NCBI GenBank assembly: GCA_947493495.1
Contig: CANLRN010000018.1
Span: 1-61,723 of the forward strand
Length of the DNA stretch: 61,723 bases
Origin: an uncultured Aquimarina sp.
Lineage (GTDB): Bacteria; Bacteroidota; Bacteroidia; Flavobacteriales; Flavobacteriaceae
Direction: 5' to 3'
This document shows positions 32,370 to 42,580 of the stretch, piece after piece. Numbering within the stretch: position 1 is the first letter of the stretch; every line of letters begins with the position of its first letter. The notes under the pieces were generated by a model, which was not told the origin of the DNA, did no database searches, and was given only the letters and a program-made list of their open reading frames with translations. Both the position numbers and the translations under genes were made by a program.

Positions 32370-32945
32370 TTAAGGAACATCTAAATCACCTTGGATAGTA
32401 TTTTTTTTGAGTATTCTCAATACCCCTTTAGGAAAAATACAATTGCCTTTTGTATCAGAATATTGGTAGTTTACCAGTAAGTCATATCGTTCTATAATAT
32501 TTGATGCATTTTTGCAATCATTTGATTCATTTAATACTCGATTATTTTGAGTTTCAAAATTTTTATATTGACAGCTAATCGGATTAGAATTATAGAAATG
32601 AAAACGCTCTTCTATAGCATGTTCTTCTATTTTTTTAACTGAGATTCCAAAGAATAATTGATCATCCCATATATAATACTCATCCTTATATTGTATGAGA
32701 TCTTGTTTGTATTCGTGTAGAATATGTTTTAATTCTCTACTGTTATAATAATAAGTAAGTGTGCCTTTTTCTGAAGTATCTTCGCAAGTATAATCTATAT
32801 CATGTTGCTGTAGTGTGTCTTTACTTATAAGTTCACAGATAAGCGCATATTTATCTTTATTATCATTTAAGATTTCTATTTTGCTCTGACCATACGATAT
32901 GGTAGCTACGAAGGTGTAAATTGATACTATTATAGTTGGTTTCAT
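32370..32945 (-). CDS. Exported protein of unknown function
   Basis: Encodes 191 residues. A signal peptide of about 20 residues ends ISYGQ, a typical signal peptidase I site in this phylum. The mature part has three Cys and repeated YxY motifs (LTYYYNSRELKH, YKDEYYIWDDQLFFG), suggesting a beta-rich fold, but I recognise no family. It stands alone between the TetR gene and clpB. Confidence 0.6.
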   Translation of the reverse strand: MKPTIIVSIYTFVATISYGQSKIEILNDNKDKYALICELISKDTLQQHDIDYTCEDTSEKGTLTYYYNSRELKHILHEYKQDLIQYKDEYYIWDDQLFFGISVKKIEEHAIEERFHFYNSNPISCQYKNFETQNNRVLNESNDCKNASNIIERYDLLVNYQYSDTKGNCIFPKGVLRILKKNTIQGDLDVP

Positions 32946-33298
32946 TGTGAAAGCAAAGTACTTAAAAGTTTGCTTTTTTGTAAGAATAGTTATTCACTTT
33001 GTAGGATTATATTTGTTAATAAACATGTTAAAACTGTATTAAGTATGACTTTTGACGATTGTTAATACTGTTAAAAAACAAATTTCAACACTCTTTTTTA
33101 ATGCTTATTTAGTTAAATATTAGATAGATATAGTCTGATTATGTTTTATTGATATCAGGAATAGTTGAAACTATGTACTTTAGCTTCTAAAATTGTTGAA
33201 CATTTATAAGCATGTAGTTTTAGTCATTAGTTTTTAGTCTTTTGATCTCTTCTAAATCTAAAAGCTGTATTAGAAGAGATCATTTTATTAGAATTATA
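32946..33298. other. Gap between an exported-protein gene and clpB
   Basis: I see no gene. The right end holds the clpB terminator hairpin (33243-33282). The rest is A/T-rich without repeats. Confidence 0.5.
33243..33282 (-). terminator. Terminator hairpin after clpB
   Basis: TGATCTCTTCTAA (33243-33255) pairs perfectly with TTAGAAGAGATCA (33270-33282), 17 bases beyond the clpB stop. A strong T run on the - strand is absent, so termination may need more than the hairpin. Confidence 0.55.
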
Positions 33299-35905
33299 TC
33301 ATTTTTCTTTAACGACACTAGTTTGATTTCTAAAAACTAAATTACCGTCAAATTCATCTAATAGAATAGTACTATCTGTAGAAATAGTGCCTGCAAGAAT
33401 CTCTTTGGATAATGCATTGAGCACTTCTTTCTGTATAGTTCTTTTTACAGGTCTTGCACCATACTCAGGTTGAAATCCTTTTTCTGCTATAAATGAGATC
33501 GCTTCATCAGTAGCTGTTATAGTGATATTCTGTTCTTCCATGATTTTAGAAAGGTGTTTGATCTGTATCGCTACAATTTCTTGTATATTGGTTTTTGTCA
33601 AGGGAGAAAATAGAATAATATCATCAATACGATTTAGAAATTCTGGTCGCACAGATTGTTTAAGTAAGCCTAGGACTTCGATTTTTGCAGTTTCTATCGC
33701 AGTATCAACATCTGGGATGGTTTCAAATTTTTCTTGGATGATGTGGCTGCCCATATTACTAGTCATGATGATAATGGTATTTCTAAAATCGGCAACTCTT
33801 CCTTTATTGTCTGTTAATCTTCCTTCATCTAATACTTGCAATAATATATTGAATGTATCAGGATGTGCTTTTTCGATTTCATCCAACAAAACTACCGAAT
33901 ATGGTTTTCTACGCACAGCCTCTGTTAGTTGGCCTCCTTCTTCATATCCGATATATCCTGGAGGAGCTCCGACTAATCTGCTTACGGCATGCCGCTCTTG
34001 ATATTCACTCATATCAATTCTGGTCATAGCACTCTCGTCATTGAATAGATATTCGGCCAGTGCCTTGGCTAATTCTGTTTTGCCAATTCCTGTTGTTCCT
34101 AGAAAAAGAAATGATCCTATTGGTTTCTTTTGGTCCTGTAATCCAGCTCGACTTCTTCGTACAGCATCGCTAACAGCTTGTATGGCTTCTGTTTGTCCTA
34201 CAACACGTTTTTGTAATTCTTTTTCGAGAACTAATAGTTTTTCGCGTTCACTCTGTAGCATTTTAGTTACTGGTATCCCTGTCCATTTTGCAACTACCTC
34301 TGCAATATCATCATTGGTCACTTCTTCTTTAATCAGAGAAGATGTATGTTGTTGTGCAGCTAGCTGGTCTTGTAGTGTGTCTAATTTTTCTTGCGCTTCT
34401 TTAATTTTTCCATACCTTATTTCAGCAACAGTACCGTATTCACCATTTCGTTCTGCGCGTTCTGCTTCTAATTTATATTCTTCGATAGAAGTTTTTGTGT
34501 TTTGGATGGCATCTACGACTTCTTTTTCACTTTGCCATTTGGTGAATATTTCTGCGCGCTCTTCTTTGAAATTTGCAAGATCGCTGTTTAATGATTTTAA
34601 TTTAGTCTCATCATTTTCGCGTTTGATAGCCTCAATCTCAATTTCTAATTGCATTATCTTGCGATCCAGTACATCTAACTCTTCGGGTTTAGAATTGATT
34701 TCCATTCGTAGTTTAGAAGCAGCTTCATCCATTAAATCAATAGCCTTATCGGGTAAAAATCTATTGGTGATATATCGCTGCGATAACTCTACGGCTGCGA
34801 TAATAGCCTCATCTTTTATACGGACTTTATGATGAGTTTCATATTTTTCTTTGATTCCTCTCAGGATAGAAATCGCACTATCTGTATCAGGCTCATCGAC
34901 AATAACTTTCTGAAAACGTCTTTCTAATGCTTTATCTTTTTCAAAATATTTTTGATATTCATCTAATGTAGTAGCTCCTATGGCGCGTAATTCACCTCGC
35001 GCTAATGCAGGTTTTAAGATATTGGCAGCATCCATAGCTCCTTGTCCACCACCAGCTCCAACGAGTGTATGAATCTCATCGATAAACAATACAATATCCC
35101 CATTAGAGTTCGTTACTTCTTTTATAACTGCTTTTAGACGTTCTTCGAATTCTCCTTTAAATTTGGCACCAGCAATTAGTGCTCCCATGTCTAATGAATA
35201 TATTTCTTTATGTTTTAGGTTTTCTGGAATGTCCCCTGCAATAATTCTATGTGCTAATCCCTCTGCTATTGCAGTTTTACCAACACCAGGTTCTCCGACT
35301 AACATAGGGTTGTTTTTTGTACGCCTAGAGAGTATTTGTAGTATTCTACGAATCTCTTCATCCCTTCCTATTACGGGGTCTAGTTTTCCGTTTTCAGCGA
35401 GTTCATTTAGATTTTTCGCATATTTATTTAGGGATTGATAGGTGTCTTCGGCGCTTTGGGAGGTCACTCGTTCTCCTTGTCTAATTTCTCGTATAGCTTC
35501 ATTGAGATGTTTTTTGGTAACTCCTTGATCTTTTAGTATTTGAGCAATTTTACTTTTTGACTTAAAAATAGCAAGAATTAGGTGTTCTATAGATACAAAC
35601 TCATCCTTCATGTTTTTTGCAATGATGCTCGCTTCATTAACAGATTTACCTGCTTCTCTGGATAATTGGATTTCTCCTCCACTTACTTTTGGAAAACTCT
35701 CTAATGTGCTATCTAGCAATTGCTGTAACAGAGAGAGATTTACATTTAGTTTTTTTAATAAAAAGGGTAACACATTTTCATCTACATTGAAAATAGCTTT
35801 AAAAATGTGTTCATTTTCTATTTGTTGATGCCCATAACCCTGTGCAAGTTGTTGCGCTTGCTGGATGGTTTCTTGAGATTTTATAGTGAAATTATTAAAA
35901 TTCAT
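33299..35905 (-). CDS. clpB: ClpB protein disaggregase
   Basis: Encodes 868 residues, the normal size. ClpB threads aggregated proteins through a hexameric ring together with DnaK. An N-domain (1-145) is followed by AAA-1 with Walker [16 protein letters not shown], Walker [15 protein letters not shown] and the pore loop [15 protein letters not shown] coiled-coil middle domain (about 400-520) precedes AAA-2, with Walker [32 protein letters not shown] and the pore loop [13 protein letters not shown]. The presence of the middle domain and a standard N-domain makes it ClpB, not the T6SS motor ClpV. No CIRCE element is visible upstream. Confidence 0.95.
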   Translation of the reverse strand: MNFNNFTIKSQETIQQAQQLAQGYGHQQIENEHIFKAIFNVDENVLPFLLKKLNVNLSLLQQLLDSTLESFPKVSGGEIQLSREAGKSVNEASIIAKNMKDEFVSIEHLILAIFKSKSKIAQILKDQGVTKKHLNEAIREIRQGERVTSQSAEDTYQSLNKYAKNLNELAENGKLDPVIGRDEEIRRILQILSRRTKNNPMLVGEPGVGKTAIAEGLAHRIIAGDIPENLKHKEIYSLDMGALIAGAKFKGEFEERLKAVIKEVTNSNGDIVLFIDEIHTLVGAGGGQGAMDAANILKPALARGELRAIGATTLDEYQKYFEKDKALERRFQKVIVDEPDTDSAISILRGIKEKYETHHKVRIKDEAIIAAVELSQRYITNRFLPDKAIDLMDEAASKLRMEINSKPEELDVLDRKIMQLEIEIEAIKRENDETKLKSLNSDLANFKEERAEIFTKWQSEKEVVDAIQNTKTSIEEYKLEAERAERNGEYGTVAEIRYGKIKEAQEKLDTLQDQLAAQQHTSSLIKEEVTNDDIAEVVAKWTGIPVTKMLQSEREKLLVLEKELQKRVVGQTEAIQAVSDAVRRSRAGLQDQKKPIGSFLFLGTTGIGKTELAKALAEYLFNDESAMTRIDMSEYQERHAVSRLVGAPPGYIGYEEGGQLTEAVRRKPYSVVLLDEIEKAHPDTFNILLQVLDEGRLTDNKGRVADFRNTIIIMTSNMGSHIIQEKFETIPDVDTAIETAKIEVLGLLKQSVRPEFLNRIDDIILFSPLTKTNIQEIVAIQIKHLSKIMEEQNITITATDEAISFIAEKGFQPEYGARPVKRTIQKEVLNALSKEILAGTISTDSTILLDEFDGNLVFRNQTSVVKEK

Positions 35906-36368
35906 CTGTTTGTTTTTTTGGTAAAATGAAAATCAACTATTAAAAATTAAGTAGTACACTTATGGTGATTTTATTAGTATTCTATTAGGTTATATTTTTT
36001 TTATAAAAGTTAATCAAACTATGTTCCCATAAAAATAATCGGTCATATTGTCTGTTTTTTAGTTTAAAATACAGTCAAAATGGCATTTTAAGATAATTGT
36101 TATAGAGGTGTAATTACTTTTTAAACGGATATGTACCTATCTTGAGCGGATTTGTGCTTGTATCAACATTAAATAAATTTTAATTTTGGTCACAAAAATT
36201 AGCCAAATTCATCTTAAATAATGTATCGACCTATCATAGTTTGTTTTTATATTTTAATTTTTTTAGATGTAGTTAATCTAAGCTGAAAAACTACCGCTAT
36301 TGTAATATAAAGGATACACTTTGAAATAAAAATATACATATCAAAGATGAACTAAATAACTATATTTT
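35906..36368. other. Divergent regulatory gap between clpB and the GH86 gene
   Basis: No gene is seen in these 463 bases. CTTTGA (36319-36324) and TCAAAG (36341-36346) form a small inverted repeat about 25 bases before the GH86 ATG, which could be an operator. A TACACTTTG stretch (36315-36323) resembles the -7 box with one extra base. Confidence 0.35.
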
Positions 36369-39014
36369 ATGAAAAAGCATACACTTTTATTAGTTTCTCT
36401 AGTATTATATTCTTTAACAACACAAGCTCAGTCTACTGTAAATATTGATATCGAAGAACAACGGTTTTTGGATAATGTAAGCTATCTGGAAAGAGATAAA
36501 TATTTTGTAATACACGATAAATCTTTCAACGATGCTGATATTAACTCTTTTATAGAACAATATGATGTAACCCAAGGAAGAAGATTTTTTGGACCGTTCA
36601 CTTTTGCAAGACAGCAAACAGGAGTGGTTGGGGATTATCCTTCTTATACTCCGGGAACTGATGATTCTCAAATTAGAGCAGTTTCAAAATTTGTTGCAAC
36701 CACGCAACCCAATAATGTATTACGTTACAATCTTGATAGGGAGGCCGCTGCTGATTGGGCTGTAGAATATTGGTTAGATGAGGTAAATGATGAAAATCGT
36801 GCAGAATTCTGGGAACCTATGAATGAACCATTTATTCATTCTGATGATGATGAATTTACTGTAGATCAACCGGATCAGCAGTTAGTACGCGTACGTATGG
36901 CAGAATGGTTTGCTACTCTAGGAAAAAGAGTGAAAGAAACTCCACAATTAGCAAACATGAAAATGGTAGGATATTCTAGCGCCTGGCCATCTATGGAACG
37001 TTTTGATTTTGGACATTGGGAAGATAGAATGAAAATGTTTATTGATATTGCAGGGGAGTATATGGATGCTATTTCAGTGCATACTTATGATGGAGTAAAT
37101 ATTGCAGGACAAGATAACAGACGTTCGGGAAGCAATTCTGAAGCAATTCTTGATCTTATAGATACGTATACTGTAGAAAAATTCGGAACTCCCAAAAAAA
37201 TAGCTATCACTGAGTATGGAATTATAGAAAAAGGATATCCAGAAGGATATAATGAACCCGAAAGCGCTATTTCTATACGAGGCATTAATAGTATGCTTTT
37301 TAATTTTATGGAAAGACAAGATAATATGGCTTTTACAGTTCCTTTTATTACAGGAAAAGCTAATTTTTATTACAGAGATGGTGTTAGGACTACTCCTTAT
37401 GTTCCTGCATTGTTTAGACCTTTAAATCAGTTGCCAACTGATCCGTATACTCCTAGTAATTGGGTTCCATCTTACAAAGAAAATTTTTATAAGTTATGGT
37501 CTGGCGTAAAAGGGAATAGAACATTTATTCAAAGTGAGGATGTTGATGTGCAAGTGCAAAGTTTTCTGGATGGTAATGAATTGTATCTAGCTTTTAATAA
37601 TCTGGATAATGAAAATAAGACAGTTGCGCTAAATATGCTTTCTGGATTAACAGATATTACAACTGTAGAAACTAGAAGCCTCAAAGTGTTTAATATTGAA
37701 CAGCCTTCGTATACCATTACATCGGCTACATCACTACCTAGTACTATTTCTTTGGATGATGGCGAAACTGTGGTACTAAAAGTTACATATACATCGGCAC
37801 CAAATTTTACAAAAAGTATTGTTAGAAAAAAATATTACGGTACAGTAACCTCTACCACGGTAAATCCAGACAGAGCTCCAACATTTAGGATAAATGCAAA
37901 TGTAGCAAACACGTTTGAATTTGCAGATGTTGATTTAGGTACTGGGCAAGAAGGAGTAGCTACATTACGGCTAGGAGTAGGTAGGGTAAATAATGAGGTT
38001 TCAACAAATTTACCAAACGAAATTTTGGTAAATGGAACTCCTGTTACTATCCCAACTGATTGGAAAGGATACGATCAAGCAAATCGTATTGGTTTTTTTG
38101 GAGTGATAGAAATTCCTGTAGATATAGCCTTGCTAGACCAAGGTACTAATAATGTATCTGTTACCTTTGATGAAACCGGAGGGAGAATAAGTTCTTTAAT
38201 ATTGTCTGTAGAAAAGCGTGAAGATAATTGTAGCACGTCAGTTTTTTATGAAGATGCAGATAATGATAATCTAGGAGATCCTGATAACAGTATAGTGAGC
38301 TGTATACAACCGCAAGGTTTTGTAGCAAATGCAGATGATATATGCCCGAATGATCCCTTAAATGATTGCTTTATTAGTATACCTGGTCTGGTAGAAGCAG
38401 AAGATTATGAATCGCAAAACGGTATACAAACTGAAAACACAGCAGATACAGGAGGAGGAAGTAATATTGGATTTATAGAAGATGGAGATTATACTGAATA
38501 TAAAATAAACGCTGATATTGCTGGTGTATATACTGTAAACTTTAGAGTAGCCTCTGCCTCTCAAGGAGGTTCAATTACAATATCTAGTAATGGTGTAAAC
38601 CTAGAAACAGTAACGGTTTCTGGAACTGGAGGTTGGCAAAATTGGCAAACTATTACTACCACAATAACATTACCAGAAGATGGAGTACAAGATATTAAGC
38701 TTGAATATAATGGCGGTAATGGGTTTTTATTCAATATCAATTGGATAGATTTTACGACTTCGGTATTATCTGTAGACGGTTTTGATTTTGCTAAAATTAG
38801 TATATATCCAATCCCTGTAGAGAATACTATTTTTCTGGATGGATTAGAAAAAAATCATACTATTTTAATTACTGATATTACAGGAAAAATACTAAAGTCG
38901 CAAGAGGTATTATCGGGCGAAAAATCTGCTATTGATGTTTCTCAATTGCGTAAAGGTTTCTATTTATTAATTGATAAAAAAACAAACAGTTCAGTTAAGT
39001 TTATAAAAGAATAA
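36369..39014 (+). CDS. Secreted GH86 beta-agarase/porphyranase with CBM6 and T9SS sorting domain
   Basis: Encodes 881 residues. A signal peptide ends TTQAQ. The GH86 catalytic domain (about 25-610) has DVTQGRRFFGPF, acid/base Glu153 in EPMNEPF, and nucleophile Glu282 in AITEYGI; its C-terminal part holds two beta-sandwich subdomains. A short Asp-rich calcium-binding segment (YEDADNDNLGDPDN, DDICPNDPLNDC, about 620-668) links to a CBM6 (about 672-795, VEAEDYESQNG, GDYTEYKINADIAG, NINWIDF). A sorting domain follows (SIYPIPVENTIFLDGL...LRKGFYLL). GH86 enzymes endo-cleave agarose or porphyran of red algae. No sulfatase or other agar genes are nearby. Confidence 0.92.
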   Translation: MKKHTLLLVSLVLYSLTTQAQSTVNIDIEEQRFLDNVSYLERDKYFVIHDKSFNDADINSFIEQYDVTQGRRFFGPFTFARQQTGVVGDYPSYTPGTDDSQIRAVSKFVATTQPNNVLRYNLDREAAADWAVEYWLDEVNDENRAEFWEPMNEPFIHSDDDEFTVDQPDQQLVRVRMAEWFATLGKRVKETPQLANMKMVGYSSAWPSMERFDFGHWEDRMKMFIDIAGEYMDAISVHTYDGVNIAGQDNRRSGSNSEAILDLIDTYTVEKFGTPKKIAITEYGIIEKGYPEGYNEPESAISIRGINSMLFNFMERQDNMAFTVPFITGKANFYYRDGVRTTPYVPALFRPLNQLPTDPYTPSNWVPSYKENFYKLWSGVKGNRTFIQSEDVDVQVQSFLDGNELYLAFNNLDNENKTVALNMLSGLTDITTVETRSLKVFNIEQPSYTITSATSLPSTISLDDGETVVLKVTYTSAPNFTKSIVRKKYYGTVTSTTVNPDRAPTFRINANVANTFEFADVDLGTGQEGVATLRLGVGRVNNEVSTNLPNEILVNGTPVTIPTDWKGYDQANRIGFFGVIEIPVDIALLDQGTNNVSVTFDETGGRISSLILSVEKREDNCSTSVFYEDADNDNLGDPDNSIVSCIQPQGFVANADDICPNDPLNDCFISIPGLVEAEDYESQNGIQTENTADTGGGSNIGFIEDGDYTEYKINADIAGVYTVNFRVASASQGGSITISSNGVNLETVTVSGTGGWQNWQTITTTITLPEDGVQDIKLEYNGGNGFLFNINWIDFTTSVLSVDGFDFAKISIYPIPVENTIFLDGLEKNHTILITDITGKILKSQEVLSGEKSAIDVSQLRKGFYLLIDKKTNSSVKFIKE

Positions 39015-39046
39015 TTAAAAATATTTTACAACCGATTGATTATATT

Positions 39047-39095
39047 GAAGTGGTGTAAACTTTTTTAGTAAATTGAAAAAAGTTTACACCACTTC
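39047..39095 (+). terminator. Perfect 20-bp hairpin after the GH86 gene
   Basis: GAAGTGGTGTAAACTTTTTT (39047-39066) is the exact reverse complement of 39076-39095 across a nine-base loop. It lies 32 bases after the stop and surely folds in RNA. The following bases (TTAAGTTAATT) are only weakly T-rich. Confidence 0.7.
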
Positions 39096-39176
39096 TTAAG
39101 TTAATTAATAGACTTATTATTCATAGTTGTAATTTTTATTACTTTTATCCGACTTTACATTTAAAAACTTGAGTTT

Positions 39177-39572
39177 ATGGGAATATTTAATAAAATATTT
39201 GGATCTGATAGTAAAGAAATTAAAGAAGAAAAACAGCCATTACCTTGGCAACAAATTACATCTATAGGTCAATTAGCTACTATTGCTAAGAGATCCAAAA
39301 CCAAAACACAAGCCATTTTTAAGCATTCTACACGTTGTGGTATAAGTAGAATGGTCATTAGAAATTTTGAAAGTAGTTTTGATTTAACAGAAGATCAAGT
39401 GGATTTGTATTACTTAGATTTATTAAGTAATAGAGATATTTCCTCAGAAATTTCTGCTAAGTTTCAAGTGTTTCATGAATCTCCTCAGTTTATTGTAATT
39501 AAGAACGGAGTAACAGTTCACCATGCATCACATAGCGCCATTACTCCGCAAGTTTTACATCAGTTTGTATAA
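39177..39572 (+). CDS. Bacilliredoxin YtxJ-like monothiol protein
   Basis: Encodes 131 residues of the YtxJ/BrxC-type family. The thioredoxin-like fold carries a single active Cys in FKHSTRCGISRMV (Cys near 53, monothiol TRCGIS), with the family's YYLDLLSNRDISSEISAKFQVFHESPQ and IKNGVTVHHASHSAI. It removes bacillithiol from S-bacillithiolated proteins, so this organism probably makes bacillithiol. It stands alone downstream of the GH86 terminator. Confidence 0.88.
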   Translation: MGIFNKIFGSDSKEIKEEKQPLPWQQITSIGQLATIAKRSKTKTQAIFKHSTRCGISRMVIRNFESSFDLTEDQVDLYYLDLLSNRDISSEISAKFQVFHESPQFIVIKNGVTVHHASHSAITPQVLHQFV

Positions 39573-39626
39573 ATATTGATGTGATGTTGATGTAGTACTA
39601 CTTTACTATTCTTGTCTAGATATATG

Positions 39627-40505
39627 TTAATTAGATATAGGTATTTCTAATTTAATATCAATATCTGGCCAAACTTTATTCATGTGAAATTCGCCACAAA
39701 CAGTTTCTAATTCTTTGTATGAATCTTCCCAATTGAAAAGGTTCATATCCTCAATTGTTCCACTTAACATTAGTTTATTATTTTCTATGGAGACATCAAG
39801 ATTAACATTCTGCGTGTTATCATTCATAGTAAAACTAATAATAGCTTCTGTATCATTGTAACTAACTACCCGCCCCTCAATTATAGGACTAAAAAAGGCG
39901 AAAAAATGTTTCCCTACATTCATAGTTCGTAATCCTTCTTCTCCATCAATATCAACAGAATTCGTTATAATTCTTACATCGGCATCTTTTAGCATGTCTA
40001 ATGGTTCAGTATAATCTTGATTAAACTGATATTGTATATTTCTAAAAGTACCGCTAACACCACCGCGTTCTTCGAATATCGGATATTTATAAGCTGTAAA
40101 GGTCAATATAATCTTTTCTTCTTCTATCGGAGGTTCTCCTCCATCAGAATTTAAAACAGCTAAGAATTCTTGAAAAACTAGCTTTTCATCCTCACTTAAT
40201 TGTGGAGATTCATCCGGAGGCATAGAAATATTAGAATTAGAATTAATGCGTTCTAACATTTGACTAATTGAAGACTTTGTTTTCTCGAAGTTGTCGTATC
40301 TGTTAGAACCTTCTAAGTGAAAATTGTGGCAATTAATACATTTATTTTCTATAATCGACTTTAAACTATTTTCATAAATTAAAGTAGCTTCTGCATCATT
40401 AGTGGGAAACAATTCTTCTGCATTTTCTGAGATACATCCAGTCACGAAGAATAGAATACATACTTTAATTGATATACTGATATACTTTAATTTGTTAAAT
40501 AGCAT
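39627..40505 (-). CDS. Lipoprotein with c-type cytochrome motif and YceI-like C-terminal domain
   Basis: Encodes 292 residues. A lipoprotein signal ends FFVTGCISE. Residues about 45-120 include CINCH, a haem-attachment CxxCH, with a possible Met ligand in SMPPDE and repeating SISQMLERI helices, a planctomycete-type cytochrome pattern. The C-terminal half (about 130-290) is beta-rich (ILTFTAYKYPIFEERGGVSG, DADVRIITNSVD, GRVVSYNDTEAIISFTM) and resembles the YceI lipocalin-like barrel. It overlaps the upstream OB-fold gene by 19 bases and is the last of a four-gene cluster. It probably moves electrons or binds a lipid quinone-like ligand; that is inference. Confidence 0.75.
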   Translation of the reverse strand: MLFNKLKYISISIKVCILFFVTGCISENAEELFPTNDAEATLIYENSLKSIIENKCINCHNFHLEGSNRYDNFEKTKSSISQMLERINSNSNISMPPDESPQLSEDEKLVFQEFLAVLNSDGGEPPIEEEKIILTFTAYKYPIFEERGGVSGTFRNIQYQFNQDYTEPLDMLKDADVRIITNSVDIDGEEGLRTMNVGKHFFAFFSPIIEGRVVSYNDTEAIISFTMNDNTQNVNLDVSIENNKLMLSGTIEDMNLFNWEDSYKELETVCGEFHMNKVWPDIDIKLEIPISN

Positions 40506-40885
40506 CTTACTAAAGTTATTTCATTGAACATTTCATCAAAACCACTATAGACACCTTTAATTTTGATGGTTTGTCCATTAGCTATTTCTGTATTTTCTTT
40601 ATCAAGTTCGAATTTGATACCTTGATTCATAACTACTACAATATTTTTAGGGGTTTTTTCTACAGTAGTAACTATTCCTGTTATTTCTATGACCTTATTA
40701 ATAAGTTGGTCAGATATTTCTTTTTTGTTATCTACAAATTGAGCAATCAATTCATCAGCAGCTGTGTATAAGTTTGCTTGTGAATTCTGAATGTCTTTAT
40801 GGGGTTTGTTATATAAATAATATCCATAAAAACTACCAGATATAAATAGTGAGCCAATTAGTAATATGAAAACCTTCTTTTTCAT
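40487..40885 (-). CDS. Membrane-anchored OB-fold (tRNA_anti-like) protein
   Basis: Encodes 132 residues. An N-terminal anchor (about 4-24, VFILLIGSLFISGSFYGYYL) is followed by the OB-fold of the tRNA_anti-like family: ELIAQFVDNKKEISDQLINKVIEITGIV, KNIVVVMNQGIKFELD, IANGQTIKIKGVYSGFDEMFN. Proteins of this type sit in the periplasm; what they bind is unknown. The gene overlaps the cytochrome/YceI gene, and the YceI gene lies about 190 bases upstream on the same strand. Confidence 0.75.
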   Translation of the reverse strand: MKKKVFILLIGSLFISGSFYGYYLYNKPHKDIQNSQANLYTAADELIAQFVDNKKEISDQLINKVIEITGIVTTVEKTPKNIVVVMNQGIKFELDKENTEIANGQTIKIKGVYSGFDEMFNEITLVRCYLTN

Positions 40886-41075
40886 AATTTTATTTTTTTA
40901 ATTATTTAATAATAAAAATAAGTTGTAAGTAAGAACATATACTATTTCGTTCTTTTATTAGAATTTTTAAACATCACCTTTTTCTTTTTCAAAGCAATTT
41001 TCTTTACATCTTAATGTTTGTTTCATGTACTGTATTTTGCAGTATATGCTTTATTAAGAAAAAGGTGAAGTCTAA

Positions 41076-41654
41076 TTAGTTGGAGAGAGCACTTAAGTCT
41101 CTTTCTTGTTTCGTGTAATTTGCCGCAACATTTACTTGGATTTTTCCTGATATTTTATCTTTAACCAATGAGGGTACTTCTATTTTATAATCCTCTAATT
41201 TTATCAAAAACATTGAGGCAAAATTAACTGAACCATCTTGGCTTACAATAATACTTGCGCTGACTTCCATAGGTTTGGTTACTCCATGGAAATCCATAGT
41301 ACCTTTTACGGTGACATCATTATAAGTTCCTGATTTTTTTAGGTCGATATCTTCTTGTATGACTCCTTCGAACTTAGCAGATGGATATTTGTCGGAATGC
41401 ACATATTTTTCATTAAAATGTTCTTCCATTAGCGCTTTTTCAAATCTAAAAGATCGCAATAAGGCATTAAACGCGATCGTTTTTTTATCTACTAAAAAAA
41501 TACTAGCAACTTGCGAGTTTTTAGCTTCTATGTTTTCGATAGGTGTTTTAGATTTGAATGTAATTTCACCTGTTCTGGTTATTAATTTTTCTTGTGCATT
41601 GGTAGCTATTGATACCACCATAAGAATTGATAATAATAATGTGCGATTTTTCAT
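41076..41654 (-). CDS. YceI family periplasmic protein
   Basis: Encodes 192 residues with a signal peptide ending ATNAQ. The YceI barrel shows GEITFKSKTPIENIEAKNSQVAS, the conserved LRSFRFEKALMEEHFNEKYVHSDKYPSAKFEG, TVKGTMDFHGVTKPMEV and DYKIEVPSLVKDKISGKIQV. YceI proteins bind amphiphiles such as long polyisoprenoids in a lipocalin-like cavity. In this cluster it is followed by the OB-fold and cytochrome/YceI genes and preceded by a DUF5777 barrel gene, 41 bases away. Confidence 0.9.
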   Translation of the reverse strand: MKNRTLLLSILMVVSIATNAQEKLITRTGEITFKSKTPIENIEAKNSQVASIFLVDKKTIAFNALLRSFRFEKALMEEHFNEKYVHSDKYPSAKFEGVIQEDIDLKKSGTYNDVTVKGTMDFHGVTKPMEVSASIIVSQDGSVNFASMFLIKLEDYKIEVPSLVKDKISGKIQVNVAANYTKQERDLSALSN

Positions 41655-41695
41655 AATTCGTGAGTTTTAGAGTTTATATATATATTTAATTGTGT

Positions 41696-42580
41696 TTATA
41701 TTTTAAAAGTTCGTAATAAGCTAAAACCAAAATTGATATCTCTATTAAAGAAATCACCGCTTTGATTGATAGCAAATTTACCTGGATGTAATGCAAAGGC
41801 ATTGGTAAAAAAAAGTTGAAACACATGCCCTCCAGTTTCAATATCAAACCCGATGGTTAATGCATCTTTTTTAGTATCGTGCAAATCAAATGTCGGTAGT
41901 GTGTAAAAATATTCTATGTTAATAGAGGTAGATCCAGAGAATAAATACCTGCCTCCAACACCGATAGAATATATTTCATTTGGTTCACTAGAGGCATCTG
42001 TTAAGTTTCTATGAATCCAAGTAGGAGAAATTTGTAAAGACAGATGCTCTCCCATTTTTCTACTCAATAAGATTTGATTTATATAATCTATTCTTCCTTG
42101 AAAGTCTCTGTCTCTCTCTTCGGGAGCAAAATTTCTAGATTTGTAATCAATTCCGCCAAAATATGATATTGAGATGGGAAACGTTGTTTTGCCAGACTTT
42201 TGTCTTAATAAGCTTAGTTTTAAGGTTCCAGAATATGTCTTGTCAGGTTTATTAGATCTTGCGAATCCTAATTGTATATGATCTGTTAAACCATACTCAA
42301 AACTTAGATGCATATTATTTAGATTATCTAATCCGAAAAAATTGTCAATCCCTATTATTTTACTAAACACATGAGAAACCCTAAAGTGAAGTTGGCTTTT
42401 TCTAACTCGCTCTGTGGATTGACCGAGCATGAGTCTGGTAGATTTAAAGGTAGCTATAACTTCATTGTTATCTTGTACTGTTAATTTATCTAACTCATCA
42501 AAGAGATCACTGTCTTGAGAGAATAATTGTACAGGTAATGATACTAATAGTAATAATAGGGTAATCAGGAGTGGTTTCAT
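41696..42580 (-). CDS. DUF5777 family outer-membrane beta-barrel protein
   Basis: Encodes 294 residues. A signal peptide ends LPVQLFSQ. The rest is alternating polar/aromatic strands of a beta-barrel, with DUF5777 features: STRLMLGQSTERVRKSQLHFRVSH near the N-terminus, NMHLSFEYGLTDHIQLGFARS, and a C-terminal DFFNRDINFGFSLLRTFKI. In flavobacteria DUF5777 genes are often found beside YceI and cytochrome genes, as here. It leads the four-gene cluster. It may be a porin-like partner for electron or lipid carriers. Confidence 0.8.
   Translation of the reverse strand: MKPLLITLLLLLVSLPVQLFSQDSDLFDELDKLTVQDNNEVIATFKSTRLMLGQSTERVRKSQLHFRVSHVFSKIIGIDNFFGLDNLNNMHLSFEYGLTDHIQLGFARSNKPDKTYSGTLKLSLLRQKSGKTTFPISISYFGGIDYKSRNFAPEERDRDFQGRIDYINQILLSRKMGEHLSLQISPTWIHRNLTDASSEPNEIYSIGVGGRYLFSGSTSINIEYFYTLPTFDLHDTKKDALTIGFDIETGGHVFQLFFTNAFALHPGKFAINQSGDFFNRDINFGFSLLRTFKI

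Noticed and set aside
33522..35828. Long open frames on the + strand opposite clpB (up to 263 codons)
   Set aside because: They mirror the codon structure of clpB, are Ser-rich from reverse reading and match no family. The - strand product is a complete ClpB.
33299..35905. clpB as the T6SS motor ClpV partner of the tube gene
   Set aside because: It has the standard ClpB N-domain and middle domain and lies 31 kb away. Bacteroidetes T6SS uses a distinct ClpV.
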